DNA of 64,000 nt, from contig WTFX01000027.1 of NCBI GenBank assembly GCA_011523825.1, positions 124,001 to 188,000 on the forward strand. Direction: 5' to 3'. This document shows positions 1 through 7,803 of this stretch, one piece after another. Below the pieces are notes generated by a model, which ran no database searches, was not told where the DNA came from, and worked only from the letters and a program-made list of their open reading frames with translations. Positions within the stretch are counted from its first letter, which is position 1, and each line of letters starts with the position of its first letter. This stretch comes from Microthrixaceae bacterium (lineage in GTDB: Bacteria > Actinomycetota > Acidimicrobiia > Acidimicrobiales > Poriferisodalaceae). A program made the position numbers and the translations under genes.

Positions 1-660
1 AAGCCTGCCGGAGTTGTGACCCACCCGGGCAGCGGCCACTCCACCGGCACGCTCGCGGACGCACTGGTCGAGCGGTACCCGGATATGGCCGATGTGGGTC
101 AGCCAGGCAGGCCCGGCATCGTGCACCGGCTCGACCGCGGAACCAGCGGGGTCCTGGTGTGCGCACGCAGTTCACGGGCGTATGACGGGCTCGTCGAGCA
201 GCTCTCGAAGCGGCAGGTTCACCGAACCTATGCCGCCCTCGTACGAGGACACCCTTCCTCGCCGACGGGCACGATCGATGCACCGATCGGCCGGGATCGG
301 GAGCATCGCACGCTCATGGCCGTGACTTCCGAGGGCCGTGAGGCCCGGACGCACTACAGCGTCGTGGAAACCTATGTGCATCCTGGGGAGGCCTCGCTGC
401 TCCGCTGCCGGCTCGAGACAGGGCGGACACACCAGATCCGGGTGCATCTGTCCAGCATCGGACTGCCGCTGCTCGGCGACCTGACCTACGGCGTGCCGGA
501 TCCGTTCGGCATCGGCCGTCCGCTGCTGCACGCGATCCGGCTCGCCTTCCAGCACCCTGTCACCGGCGCCGATGTGAGCTTCGGGGCCCCGATGCCCGAC
601 GATTTCGCCAAGGCGCTGGCACGCTTCGGCGCCGAGCCGTCGGCTTTCCCGACGGAGTGA
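1..660 (+). CDS. RluA/RluD-family pseudouridine synthase (5' end cut by window)
   Basis: The reading frame is open from the first base, so the gene starts upstream of the window and an internal ATG/GTG should not be taken as its start. The visible part begins KPAGVVTHPG and carries the family hallmark HRLDRGTSG, in which Asp is the catalytic nucleophile. It also carries RTYAALVRG, the ligand-loop block TGRTHQIRVHL and a later LLHAIRLAF block. Enzymes of this family convert uridine to pseudouridine in 23S rRNA or tRNA in the cytoplasm; the exact target site cannot be read from sequence. Any S4 RNA-binding domain would lie in the missing N-terminus. The gene ends 4 bp before the convergent Rrf2 gene. 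Family assignment is secure, the RluD subtype is likely only. Confidence 0.93.
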   Translation, partial: KPAGVVTHPGSGHSTGTLADALVERYPDMADVGQPGRPGIVHRLDRGTSGVLVCARSSRAYDGLVEQLSKRQVHRTYAALVRGHPSSPTGTIDAPIGRDREHRTLMAVTSEGREARTHYSVVETYVHPGEASLLRCRLETGRTHQIRVHLSSIGLPLLGDLTYGVPDPFGIGRPLLHAIRLAFQHPVTGADVSFGAPMPDDFAKALARFGAEPSAFPTE

Positions 661-664
661 GGCA

Positions 665-1117
665 TCAAGGGGCTGAGCCCGCGGCTCCGGGCCATGGCGC
701 TCGACCACGGGCTATCTCGGCCACGGCAGCGAGGCTGTAGGAATCCAGTTCGGCGCGCATGCGATGGCCGACCGAGTCCCAGATTGCGAGCAAGACGCAC
801 TGACCTTCGTGGTCGCAGGCACCGTCTTGATGGGGTTGGCCGAAATCGCCGAGAGCGATTGGGCCGTCGACTGCTCGAACGATCATCCCGATCGTGATCT
901 CGGCCGGATCGCGAGCCATGACATAACCGCCGCCGACACCGCGCTTGGACCGGACCAAGCCAGCGCCCTTCAGCGCTAGCAGGATCTGTTCGAGGTAGGG
1001 CTGGGGCAGACCTGTACGTACCGCGATGTCGCGCACCGAGGTCGGCCGGCCGTTGTCGTTGAGGACCAGAGACAGCAACGCGCGGCTCGCGTAGTCGCCC
1101 CGCGTCGAGACCGCCAC
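665..1117 (-). CDS. Rrf2-family transcriptional regulator
   Basis: I chose the GTG at 1117 because it restores the canonical Rrf2 N-terminus (MAVSTRGDYASRALL); the longer open frame upstream is antisense to the neighbouring gene. The protein has 150 residues. A winged helix-turn-helix spans about residues 25-65, with the wing motif KRGVGGGY. Rrf2 proteins often sense redox, NO or iron-sulfur status through three cysteines; here only Cys101 and Cys107 (CDHEGQC) are visible and the usual third Cys is absent, so cluster binding is uncertain. A TACGCT box (1129-1124 on this strand) lies 6 nt before the start codon, suggesting a leaderless mRNA. It is divergent from the phosphodiesterase gene and likely controls itself, possibly that neighbour too. 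Confidence 0.88.
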   Translation of the reverse strand: MAVSTRGDYASRALLSLVLNDNGRPTSVRDIAVRTGLPQPYLEQILLALKGAGLVRSKRGVGGGYVMARDPAEITIGMIVRAVDGPIALGDFGQPHQDGACDHEGQCVLLAIWDSVGHRMRAELDSYSLAAVAEIARGRAPWPGAAGSAP

Positions 1118-1165
1118 GGTGGCAGCGTAGCCCCGGTGCCGGCCCAGGCTTCTAAGGTCGGATTC
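1118..1165. promoter_or_regulatory. Divergent leaderless promoters, Rrf2 / phosphodiesterase
   Basis: Only 48 bp separate the two divergent GTG start codons. A TACGCT box on the minus strand (1129-1124) sits 6 nt before the Rrf2 start. A TAAGGT box on the plus strand (1153-1158) sits 7 nt before the phosphodiesterase start. Both fit the actinobacterial TANNNT -10 element feeding leaderless transcripts. The -35 regions would overlap the opposing promoter, so a bound regulator would probably affect both genes. The promoter assignment is inference from spacing. Confidence 0.5.
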
Positions 1166-2302
1166 GTGGAGGGCGACGCCATCGGGCACACTGGAGACAG
1201 CGGGGCACTGGCGCTCGACCGCACGCTGCCGACGTACGACGGCCGCTGTATCACCGCTGTGGCCCCGGCGCTTCTCGCCGGCGTAGAAGCTGATGTCGTC
1301 AGCGATGCCGTTGCAGCTGCGCGCACAGTGGTGCTGCTGGTCGTGGACGGCCTCGGCTGGCACCAGCTGCGCCGTCATGGATCGCTTGCGCCGTCGCTTG
1401 CGGCGGCGAGCGACGCAACCCCGCCGATCACCACCGTTGCCCCGAGCACCACCGCAACGGCGTTGACATCGCTGGCCACCGGGGCAGCACCGGGTGAGCA
1501 TGGACTTGTCGGCTACCGCATTGCGACATCTCTGGGACTGCTCAACGCGCTTCGCTGGCGGGCCGGCGGTCGGGATGTGCGAGCTGAGCTGCCGCCTGAC
1601 GAACTGCAGCCCGTCGAGCCCTTCTGCGGCCAGCCCGCCGCTGTCGTGACCCGAGCGGAATTCCGCCACAGCGGCTTCAGCGGTGCTCACCTGCGCGGCG
1701 GCACGTTCTGGGGATGGCGCGACCTGTCTGGCTTCATCACCGCTGTGCGAGAGGCCGTCAATGAGGGCTTCCGGTTCGTCTTCGCCTACCACGACACTGT
1801 CGACAAGATCGCTCACGAGTTCGGCCTCGGCGAGCACTATCGCTCCGCCGTCGCCGAGACGGAGCGCTTGGCAGTGGCATTGCGCGATGAACTGCCCGCC
1901 GAGATACCGCTCCTGGTCACTGCCGATCACGGCATCGTCGAGGTGCTCGAGCCTCCGGTGATGGTCGATCCGGAGGTCGTTGCTCTCACCGAGGGCTGGT
2001 CAGGTGAGGCCAGGCTGCTGTGGCTGCACGCCTGCGCAGGCGCCGAGTCCGAGCTCGTAGCGGCCTGCGAGCGCTACGCCGGTATTGCCGAGATCGCTCC
2101 AGTTACCCAGGTACTGGACGAACAATGGCTGGGTCGTCATGTCACCGTCACGGCGAGGGGCCGGCTCGGTGACGTCGCGCTGGTGCCCCGAGGACTGCAG
2201 GCCTTCACCATGCCCGACGAAGACCAGCCCCACCACGCACTCATCGGTCGTCACGGGGGCCTGACGGCAGAGGAAATGCTGGTGCCGTTCGCACAGCTCT
2301 GA
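1166..2302 (+). CDS. Alkaline-phosphatase-fold phosphodiesterase / nucleotide pyrophosphatase family
   Basis: This is a 378-residue protein from GTG 1166. A GTG at 1136 is also in frame, but the 1166 start is preceded at 7 nt by TAAGGT. It shows the metal-binding elements of the type I phosphodiesterase/nucleotide pyrophosphatase superfamily: VVLLVVDGLGW (metal Asp), the nucleophile region VAPSTTATALTSLATG, the downstream YHDTVDKIAHEFG block (Asp/His) and LVTADHG (Asp-His). Such enzymes hydrolyse phosphodiester or phosphonate bonds with two zinc ions. No signal peptide is evident, so it is probably cytoplasmic; the substrate is unknown. It is transcribed divergently from the Rrf2 regulator, which hints at co-regulation. 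Confidence 0.85.
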   Translation: MEGDAIGHTGDSGALALDRTLPTYDGRCITAVAPALLAGVEADVVSDAVAAARTVVLLVVDGLGWHQLRRHGSLAPSLAAASDATPPITTVAPSTTATALTSLATGAAPGEHGLVGYRIATSLGLLNALRWRAGGRDVRAELPPDELQPVEPFCGQPAAVVTRAEFRHSGFSGAHLRGGTFWGWRDLSGFITAVREAVNEGFRFVFAYHDTVDKIAHEFGLGEHYRSAVAETERLAVALRDELPAEIPLLVTADHGIVEVLEPPVMVDPEVVALTEGWSGEARLLWLHACAGAESELVAACERYAGIAEIAPVTQVLDEQWLGRHVTVTARGRLGDVALVPRGLQAFTMPDEDQPHHALIGRHGGLTAEEMLVPFAQL

Positions 2303-2376
2303 CCGATCCGGGCGGCAGCGCTGGGTCAACGTGTGCCCAGTGTTTATGCGGCCTGGAGCGCTGCGACCCGGCGGGG

Positions 2377-2901
2377 ATGGAATTTCCGCCAGATAGCATT
2401 TTGCTGGTGGTCGGCGATCCAGTTCCAGACCCAGAACAGGGCGAGTTGCTGGAGAGCGGACCATTCACGGAAGACGGCATCGACGACGAGGCCTTCGTTC
2501 CCGAACCGGCGAAGCTCATGCGCATCGGCGGCATGATTCGCAAGCTGCTCGAAGAGGTCCGCCACGCGGAGCTCGACGAAGCAGGTCGCGATCGCATGCG
2601 CGATGTGTATCACCTGTCGGTTGACGAACTGGCGACAGCGCTGTCCGAACCGCTCGCTGAGGAGCTGAACCGGATTGCGCAGCCGTTCGACGAGGACATC
2701 CCGTCGGATCCTGAGCTGCGGATCGCCCAGGCTCAGCTGGTGGGATGGCTCGAAGGGCTCTTCCACGGCATCCAAGCCGCGGTATCGGCGCAGCAGATGA
2801 TGGCAGAGCGGCAGTTGCGCACTATGCGTGGCAATGCACTCGAAGCCGGCGGGCAGCCCCAGAGCTCGCCGGCAGCGGGGCGGGGCGGTGTCTATCTGTG
2901 A
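2377..2901 (+). CDS. bpa: Bacterial proteasome activator (Bpa/PafE family)
   Basis: This 174-residue protein matches the family formerly DUF2587. A core helical segment starts LMRIGGMIRKLLEEVR near residue 48, and a strongly conserved block RIAQAQLVGWLEGLFHGIQ lies near residue 115. Bpa forms an ATP-independent ring that docks on the 20S proteasome and opens its gate for unfolded substrates. Docking uses a C-terminal GQYL-type tail in mycobacteria; here the protein ends GGVYL, which keeps the Tyr-Leu. This gene is the clearest single marker of an actinobacterial host and implies that a proteasome is encoded elsewhere. The ATG at 2377 has a G-rich stretch directly before it and no well-spaced ribosome-binding site, so the exact start is slightly uncertain. 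Confidence 0.92.
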   Translation: MEFPPDSILLVVGDPVPDPEQGELLESGPFTEDGIDDEAFVPEPAKLMRIGGMIRKLLEEVRHAELDEAGRDRMRDVYHLSVDELATALSEPLAEELNRIAQPFDEDIPSDPELRIAQAQLVGWLEGLFHGIQAAVSAQQMMAERQLRTMRGNALEAGGQPQSSPAAGRGGVYL

Positions 2902-2985
2902 GCAATCACTGAAGGCAATAACTACCGAATCGGTTGGCCGGCATCGGGGGACCGGCCAGCGAGCATCGCGGGGAGCGAGAATCAC

Positions 2986-3651
2986 ATGGCGCTCGAGGTT
3001 GAGACAAAGGACTGCACGGCACTCAGCGATGCTGAGATCTCCGAGATGGCCGAGCTGGTCACCGGCGAGAACGTTCACTTCGACGTCGGCCACCTGTCGA
3101 AGCAACGCGATGCATGGGTGCTCGTCACCCATGTGCGGGACGGCGCCAAGCTCGCTGCATACGGCTTCTGCACGCTTGAGCGGGTCGGTGGCGACCCGAC
3201 GGTGCTGATGGGCGCCGGCGCTACTCGGCGTTCGGCTCGCCGCGACAGCGCGCTACGAGCGATGATGACCGACCAGCTGCGGCGCGCCGTGCTGGCGTTT
3301 CCCGACGAGGACGTGCTGGTGGCCTGCCAGATGGCCGACGCAGCCGCGTTCACAGCCTTCAAGCCGCTTGACCGGGTGGTGCCTCGTCCCGGCTACGAAC
3401 CGAACGGCGAGGACCGCGCCTGGGGACGACGACTGGCCAAGCGCTTCGACGTACAGGGCGAGTACAAGGCACGCGAGTTCAAGGTGTACGGCGATGGCGG
3501 GCCGTCATTTGTCCTGAACCACACTGCACCCCGGCCCGAGAAGCTCGACTCGGCGATGATCGGGCTGTTCGACGGGTTCGACACAGCCAACGGCGATGCA
3601 CTGATCGCGTTCGGCTGGGCCAGCCGGGAAGATCTCGCGAAGTTGCTGTAA
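2986..3651 (+). CDS. Conserved hypothetical protein
   Basis: This is a 221-residue soluble protein that I do not recognise. The start ATG is supported by a GGGGAG ribosome-binding site. The first half alternates predicted strands and helices (WVLVTHVRDGAKLAAYGFCTLERVG and a basic stretch ATRRSARRDSALRAMM) and loosely recalls an acyltransferase-like fold, but no acetyl-CoA P-loop motif is visible. No signal peptide, membrane segment or metal-binding cluster is seen. It lies between the proteasome activator and a nitroreductase on the same strand, with gaps of 84 and 41 bp. Codon use resembles its neighbours, so it looks native and real. Function unknown. Confidence 0.75.
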   Translation: MALEVETKDCTALSDAEISEMAELVTGENVHFDVGHLSKQRDAWVLVTHVRDGAKLAAYGFCTLERVGGDPTVLMGAGATRRSARRDSALRAMMTDQLRRAVLAFPDEDVLVACQMADAAAFTAFKPLDRVVPRPGYEPNGEDRAWGRRLAKRFDVQGEYKAREFKVYGDGGPSFVLNHTAPRPEKLDSAMIGLFDGFDTANGDALIAFGWASREDLAKLL

Positions 3652-3692
3652 CGCTCGCAGCCCATGGGCTCGTACAGGGAGCGCATGCGCTG

Positions 3693-4373
3693 GTGACCTC
3701 CGGATTCAGCGAACTCGCCCGTCGTCGCAGGATGACCCGGCACTTCCTGCCCGACCCCATCGACGAGCCGTTGCTGGCACGTGTGCTCGACTCGGCGCGT
3801 CGGGTGCCGTCGGCTGGCAATGCACAGGGGTTCGATTTCGTTGTGCTGTGCGGCCCCGAGGAGACGGCTCGCTACTGGGATGCGGCCATGCCTGCGGATC
3901 GACGGGCCGGTTTTCGCTGGGCCAGTCTGCTCGCCTGCCCGGTCTTGATCACGGTGTGGGCAGATCCACGGGCGTACGTCGAGCGCTATGCAGAGCCCGA
4001 CAAGGCACAAACCGGCCTCGGCAACAACGAAGGGGCATGGGCGACGCCGTACTGGACGGTGGATGCCGCGTTTGCCGCGATGGCATTGCAGTTCGCCGCA
4101 ATCGACGAGGGCCTCGGTGTTCTCTTCTTCGGGATGTTCGAACATGGCGATGCGGTCGCCGCCGCACTCGGGGTTCCGGCATCGCACGACGCTGTGGGAG
4201 TGATTGCCGTCGGATGGCCGGATCGAGCTGCGGAGACCACCGGCGGGCCCGCCGCCAGCGAGAACCGACCGCGGCGCCCGCTGTTCGGTACAGAACAAGC
4301 CCCGACCCGTGACGGCGACACCGCCGCCAGCCGGCCCGTGGTGCATCGGGGCCGCTGGCTGGGTCACTGGTAA
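3693..4373 (+). CDS. Nitroreductase-family flavoprotein
   Basis: This is a 226-residue protein starting with GTG at 3693. The N-terminus FSELARRRRMTRHFLPDPIDE followed by ARRVPSAGNAQGFDFVV is the standard FMN-binding opening of the nitroreductase/FMN reductase superfamily. A later GVLFFGMFEHG region provides the second flavin-contact segment, and a GVIAVGWPD motif closes the fold. These enzymes use FMN and NAD(P)H to reduce nitro groups, quinones or other electrophiles; the physiological substrate cannot be inferred. Its stop codon lies just upstream of the DUF35 protein start, so it may be co-transcribed with the thiolase pair. Confidence 0.85.
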   Translation: MTSGFSELARRRRMTRHFLPDPIDEPLLARVLDSARRVPSAGNAQGFDFVVLCGPEETARYWDAAMPADRRAGFRWASLLACPVLITVWADPRAYVERYAEPDKAQTGLGNNEGAWATPYWTVDAAFAAMALQFAAIDEGLGVLFFGMFEHGDAVAAALGVPASHDAVGVIAVGWPDRAAETTGGPAASENRPRRPLFGTEQAPTRDGDTAASRPVVHRGRWLGHW

Positions 4374-4382
4374 GTTGCTGAG

Positions 4383-4814
4383 GTGGCCGACGAGAGCGCA
4401 GCCGACGGTGGTCCTTCGAACCAGATTGCGATGGTCGAGTACTTGCATCTGGATGACGAACCTCACTTGGTCGCGAACGTGTGCGACAACTGTGGGGCCA
4501 CCTATTTCGATCGGCGCAATGCGTGCGCAGCGTGCGGGGCGCGCGAGTTCACAGCATCACGGCTGGCCAACACCGGCTCGGTGCGGACCTTCACCATCGT
4601 GCACCGGGCTGCGAGGGGCGTGCCGGCACCGTACGTCTCTGCTGTCGTCGATCTCGACGGCGGCGGGCGCGTCAAGAGCAACATCATCAATGTCGAGCCC
4701 AAGCCCGAGAACGTGACTCTGGGGATGCGTGTGCGCCTTGCCACGTATGTGACGGCGACAGACGACGACGGCGTCGAAGCTGTCGCCTTCGGCTACGAGC
4801 CGGTCGCAGCATGA
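4383..4814 (+). CDS. Zn-ribbon/OB-fold (DUF35) acyl-CoA-binding partner protein
   Basis: This 143-residue protein carries a rubredoxin-like zinc ribbon CDNC...CAAC near residues 38-54, followed by an OB-fold with the conserved GSVRTFTIVHRA and PYVSAVVDLDGG segments. DUF35 proteins pair with SCP-x/thiolase-like enzymes and help hold the acyl-CoA substrate, as in actinobacterial steroid side-chain degradation. The thiolase encoded 95 bp downstream is the obvious partner. The start GTG at 4383 lies 6 nt after TAAGTT, which overlaps the preceding stop codon; an independent leaderless promoter is possible but may be coincidence. The exact substrate of the pair is unknown. Confidence 0.88.
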   Translation: MADESAADGGPSNQIAMVEYLHLDDEPHLVANVCDNCGATYFDRRNACAACGAREFTASRLANTGSVRTFTIVHRAARGVPAPYVSAVVDLDGGGRVKSNIINVEPKPENVTLGMRVRLATYVTATDDDGVEAVAFGYEPVAA

Positions 4815-4909
4815 TCCGGCGCCACTCGCGACCGTCACAGCACCTGACCTGACCATCGACCATCATCAAGAACCAGCACCACCGACCATCACACCGACAG
4901 GGAGCACCC

Positions 4910-6121
4910 ATGAGCAGCGAAGAACCCGTGTGGATTCTCGGCACCTCGATGACAAAGTTCGGCCGCTACACGGACAAAGACCTGATCGACCTGGCTGCCG
5001 AGGCATCCTTGGGGGCACTCGATGACGGCGGCGTGACCATGGCCGAGATGGACGTCCTGGCGGCAGGCTGCCTGTACGAAGCCAACGGGGGCGTCGGCCA
5101 GCGCCTGCAGAAGCAGCTGGGCCAGACCGGCATTCCCGTCTACAACGTGGCCAACGCCTGCGCTACCGGGGCGACTGCCGTCCGCACCGTGATGATGGCG
5201 ATCAAGGCCGGCGAAGCTCACATGGGGCTGGCAGTCGGCGTCGAGCAGATGGGCAAGATGGGCATGCTCGGTGCTGACCGGGCTGCCCGTTCCGACAAGC
5301 AGGTGTTCGAGCGCAAGGGCCGCTTCGGCTCCGTCGTCGGAGTCGAAGGCCGCCTCGGCACCAACATGATGCCGGGTGTGTTCGCGCAGGCAGGCATGGA
5401 GTACGCCTACGAGAACGACGGCGTCGGTTTCGAGCAGTTCGCCAAGGTGGCGCAGAAGAACCACGAGCACTCCACGCTGAACCCGCTGGCGCAGTACCGC
5501 AAGGCGTTCACGCTGGAAGAGGTGATGGGTTCAGAGGTGATCGCCTACCCGAACACGCTGCTGATGTGCTGCCCCACCGGTGACGGCTCGGCGGCAGTGG
5601 TGCTCGTATCGGACGAGAAGCTGAAGTCGCTGCCGCGTGAGCAGCAGCGTCGAGCCGTCAAGGTCTCGGCATCCGTGCTGACGTCAGACCCCTGGACCGA
5701 GGGCTGCCAGGTGCAGCCCGATGTCAACACGCTGACCCGCAATGCTGCCGATGCGGCGTACGAGGCGTCCGGTGTCGATCCTGCCGACCTCGATCTCGTC
5801 GAGCTGCACGACTGCTTTGCCACCGCCGAGCTGCGGCACTACGACAACCTGCGGTTGTGCGAACCCGGTGGTGCCGGCGAGTGGATCGACAAGGGTGGCC
5901 CCTGGCGTGACGGCGAGATCCCGGTGAACGTCTCCGGGGGCTTGCTGTCGAAGGGGCATCCGATCGGCGCGACGGGCGTGGCGAACCTGTTCGAGGTTGC
6001 CACTCACGTTCGCGGCGAGGCAGGGGATCGTCAGGTGCCAGACGCCAAGGTGGGCCTGGCCCACGTGATCGGCCTCGGCTCCAGCTGCGGCATGCACATC
6101 CTGGAGCGCTCCGGCCTCTAG
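4910..6121 (+). CDS. Thiolase-family acetyl-CoA acetyltransferase (SCP-x type)
   Basis: This 403-residue protein has a complete thiolase catalytic set: the nucleophilic Cys in NVANACATGATAV, the His in ELHDCFATAEL, the GLLSKGHPIGATG motif and the second Cys in GLGSSCGMHILERSG. These residues support thiolytic cleavage or condensation rather than the aldolase activity of Ltp2-like relatives, which have lost the thiolase cysteines. The start ATG has a strong AGGGAG site. It sits directly after the DUF35 gene, a pairing typical of fatty-acid or steroid/terpenoid beta-oxidation. Its 3' end overlaps the convergent LLM oxidoreductase gene by 4 bp. The substrate chain is unknown. Confidence 0.92.
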   Translation: MSSEEPVWILGTSMTKFGRYTDKDLIDLAAEASLGALDDGGVTMAEMDVLAAGCLYEANGGVGQRLQKQLGQTGIPVYNVANACATGATAVRTVMMAIKAGEAHMGLAVGVEQMGKMGMLGADRAARSDKQVFERKGRFGSVVGVEGRLGTNMMPGVFAQAGMEYAYENDGVGFEQFAKVAQKNHEHSTLNPLAQYRKAFTLEEVMGSEVIAYPNTLLMCCPTGDGSAAVVLVSDEKLKSLPREQQRRAVKVSASVLTSDPWTEGCQVQPDVNTLTRNAADAAYEASGVDPADLDLVELHDCFATAELRHYDNLRLCEPGGAGEWIDKGGPWRDGEIPVNVSGGLLSKGHPIGATGVANLFEVATHVRGEAGDRQVPDAKVGLAHVIGLGSSCGMHILERSGL

Positions 6122-7005
6122 CTGCTGAACGCTTCGAGCGTGGGCACCAGCTCGTCGAGATACTGCAGCGTCTCGTCTGCTGACGGGAGATCGAAGTTCA
6201 CGGGTGTCAGGATGAACTGGCTGACACCAGCATCGGCGTAGGACTCCAGCCGATCCAGCCGCGGCCGGCCCCAGATGTACAGAGAGATTGGGATGTCGGC
6301 GGCGTTCTCGCGCCCTGCCTCCGTCGCGAGGCGGCGGAATCGCTCGATGCCCCCGATGACATCGGGCTTGCCAGTGGTGTTCATGACGCCGACGTCGATC
6401 GGTGCCCATTCGTCGGCGTACTCCGCCGCGTGCTGAATGCCCAGCGGTCCCGCGTTGCCGAGCGCAACGGGCACCGTGCCGTTGGCTGGCTTCGGATAGA
6501 TCCATGACTCGCTGTAGCTGTCCCATTCGCCCTCGAAGGCGGGCACGGGATCGTCGGCCCAGATCGAGCGCATGGCGGCGATGCGTTCGCGCATCGCGCC
6601 ATAACGACGGCTGAACGGCATATCTGGGCGATGGTCGGCGAGTTCTTCGGCATTCCAGCCGACGCCGACACCCAGCACGACGCGTCCGCTGCTCAGCACA
6701 TCGGCACTGGCGACGGTGCGGGCGAGGTCGATGAGGTCGTGCTGGAGGATGAGGCAGATGCCGGTGCCCAGAGTGATCCGACTTGTCTGCGCGGCGGCGA
6801 CGCCGATGGACACGAAGGGGTCCATCATGTGGAGATAGGTGCCGGGCAGCGGTCCGCCGTTGGGATAGTTGCTCTGGCGGGATGTCGGAATATGGGTGTG
6901 CTCCGGGTACCACACCGATGCGAAGCCTCGTTCCTCAAGTTCGCGGGCGAGGTCGCCAGGATCGATACCGCCGTGATGATTGCCTGTGAGATACCCGAAC
7001 TTCAT
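6118..7005 (-). CDS. LLM-class F420-dependent oxidoreductase
   Basis: This 295-residue protein is a luciferase-like TIM barrel. Recognisable blocks are the N-terminal MKFGYLTGN strand, ELEERGFASVWYPEHTH, TSRITLGTGI and LSSGRVVLGVGVGWNAEEL, the last being the family's cofactor-side signature. In actinobacteria most proteins of this shape use coenzyme F420, though FMN use is not excluded by sequence. The substrate is unknown. The start ATG lies 7 nt downstream of TAAGCT (7018-7013 on this strand), suggesting a leaderless transcript. It is convergent with the thiolase and overlaps it by 4 bp. Confidence 0.88.
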   Translation of the reverse strand: MKFGYLTGNHHGGIDPGDLARELEERGFASVWYPEHTHIPTSRQSNYPNGGPLPGTYLHMMDPFVSIGVAAAQTSRITLGTGICLILQHDLIDLARTVASADVLSSGRVVLGVGVGWNAEELADHRPDMPFSRRYGAMRERIAAMRSIWADDPVPAFEGEWDSYSESWIYPKPANGTVPVALGNAGPLGIQHAAEYADEWAPIDVGVMNTTGKPDVIGGIERFRRLATEAGRENAADIPISLYIWGRPRLDRLESYADAGVSQFILTPVNFDLPSADETLQYLDELVPTLEAFSS

Positions 7006-7059
7006 GGGCCGCAGCTTAGGAAGAAGGACTTGCCCGCGGCCGAGTCCGATGCGATGCGG

Positions 7060-7803
7060 CTACCCGCGGCCGACCAGGGGCATGCCGTTGGCCATCACGG
7101 TCATGGTGAGCACGTTGGTGTCGGCGGGGAGTTCCGCCATGTACAGCACGGCACGAGCCACGTCGTCGACATCCATGAGCGGCTCAGCGCGGACGCTGCC
7201 ATCGGCTTGGGGCACGCCCGTGGCCATCGGGGCCGTCAGGGGCGACTCCGCGTTGCCGATGTCGATCTGCCCCACGGTGATGCCATGATCCCGTCCCTCC
7301 AGCGACAGGGCCTTGGTCAGCCCGGTGATCGCATGCTTCGTCGCCGTGTAGGGCGAAGAATGCGGCCGGGGCGTCTGCGCAGACACGGATCCGTTGTTGA
7401 TGATGCGCCCGCCGGACGGCCGCTGACGCTTCATCTGGGCGAACGCTGCTCGGGCGCACAGCCACGAACCGGTCAGGTTCACCCCGACCGTGGCCATCCA
7501 GTCGGCGACCGGCAACTCATCGACCGGCACGGGGCGGGTGCCCATGCCGGCGTTGTTGAACAGCAGGTCGACGCGGCCGAACTGATCTGTGGCCGCAGCA
7601 AAGAGCGCATCGACCTCCTCGGGGGCCGAGACATCTGCTGTCACGGCCAATGCATCAGCGGCGCACTGATCCACCACCTGGTCAAGCAGTTCCCGACGGC
7701 GGCCGCATACGACCATCTTCCAGCCGGCCTCTGACAGGGCGAGCGCACACGCTCGACCGATACCGCTGCCGCCGCCAGTGATGACTGCCACCCGGTCGTT
7801 CAT
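7060..7803 (-). CDS. SDR-family NAD(P)-dependent oxidoreductase
   Basis: This is a 247-residue classical short-chain dehydrogenase/reductase. The cofactor motif is TGGGSGIG, the NNAG motif sits in LLFNNAGMG, and the catalytic set is Asn in VNLTGSW, Ser in NNGSVS and Tyr-Lys in SPYTATKHA. I took ATG 7803 as the start because it overlaps the glnS stop as ATGA (7800-7803), implying translational coupling; a longer frame to 7845 lies inside glnS. The operon order on the minus strand is the SCO6745-family gene, glnS, then this gene. The substrate is unknown. Confidence 0.9.
   Translation of the reverse strand: MNDRVAVITGGGSGIGRACALALSEAGWKMVVCGRRRELLDQVVDQCAADALAVTADVSAPEEVDALFAAATDQFGRVDLLFNNAGMGTRPVPVDELPVADWMATVGVNLTGSWLCARAAFAQMKRQRPSGGRIINNGSVSAQTPRPHSSPYTATKHAITGLTKALSLEGRDHGITVGQIDIGNAESPLTAPMATGVPQADGSVRAEPLMDVDDVARAVLYMAELPADTNVLTMTVMANGMPLVGRG

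Noticed and set aside
665-1930. A 421-residue protein on the minus strand
   Set aside because: Only the last 150 residues match a family (Rrf2); the rest is antisense to the phosphodiesterase gene.
7033-7073. Direct repeat CCCGCGGCCGA at 7033 and 7063
   Set aside because: It is only 11 bp, in GC-rich sequence at a gene end, and likely to arise by chance.
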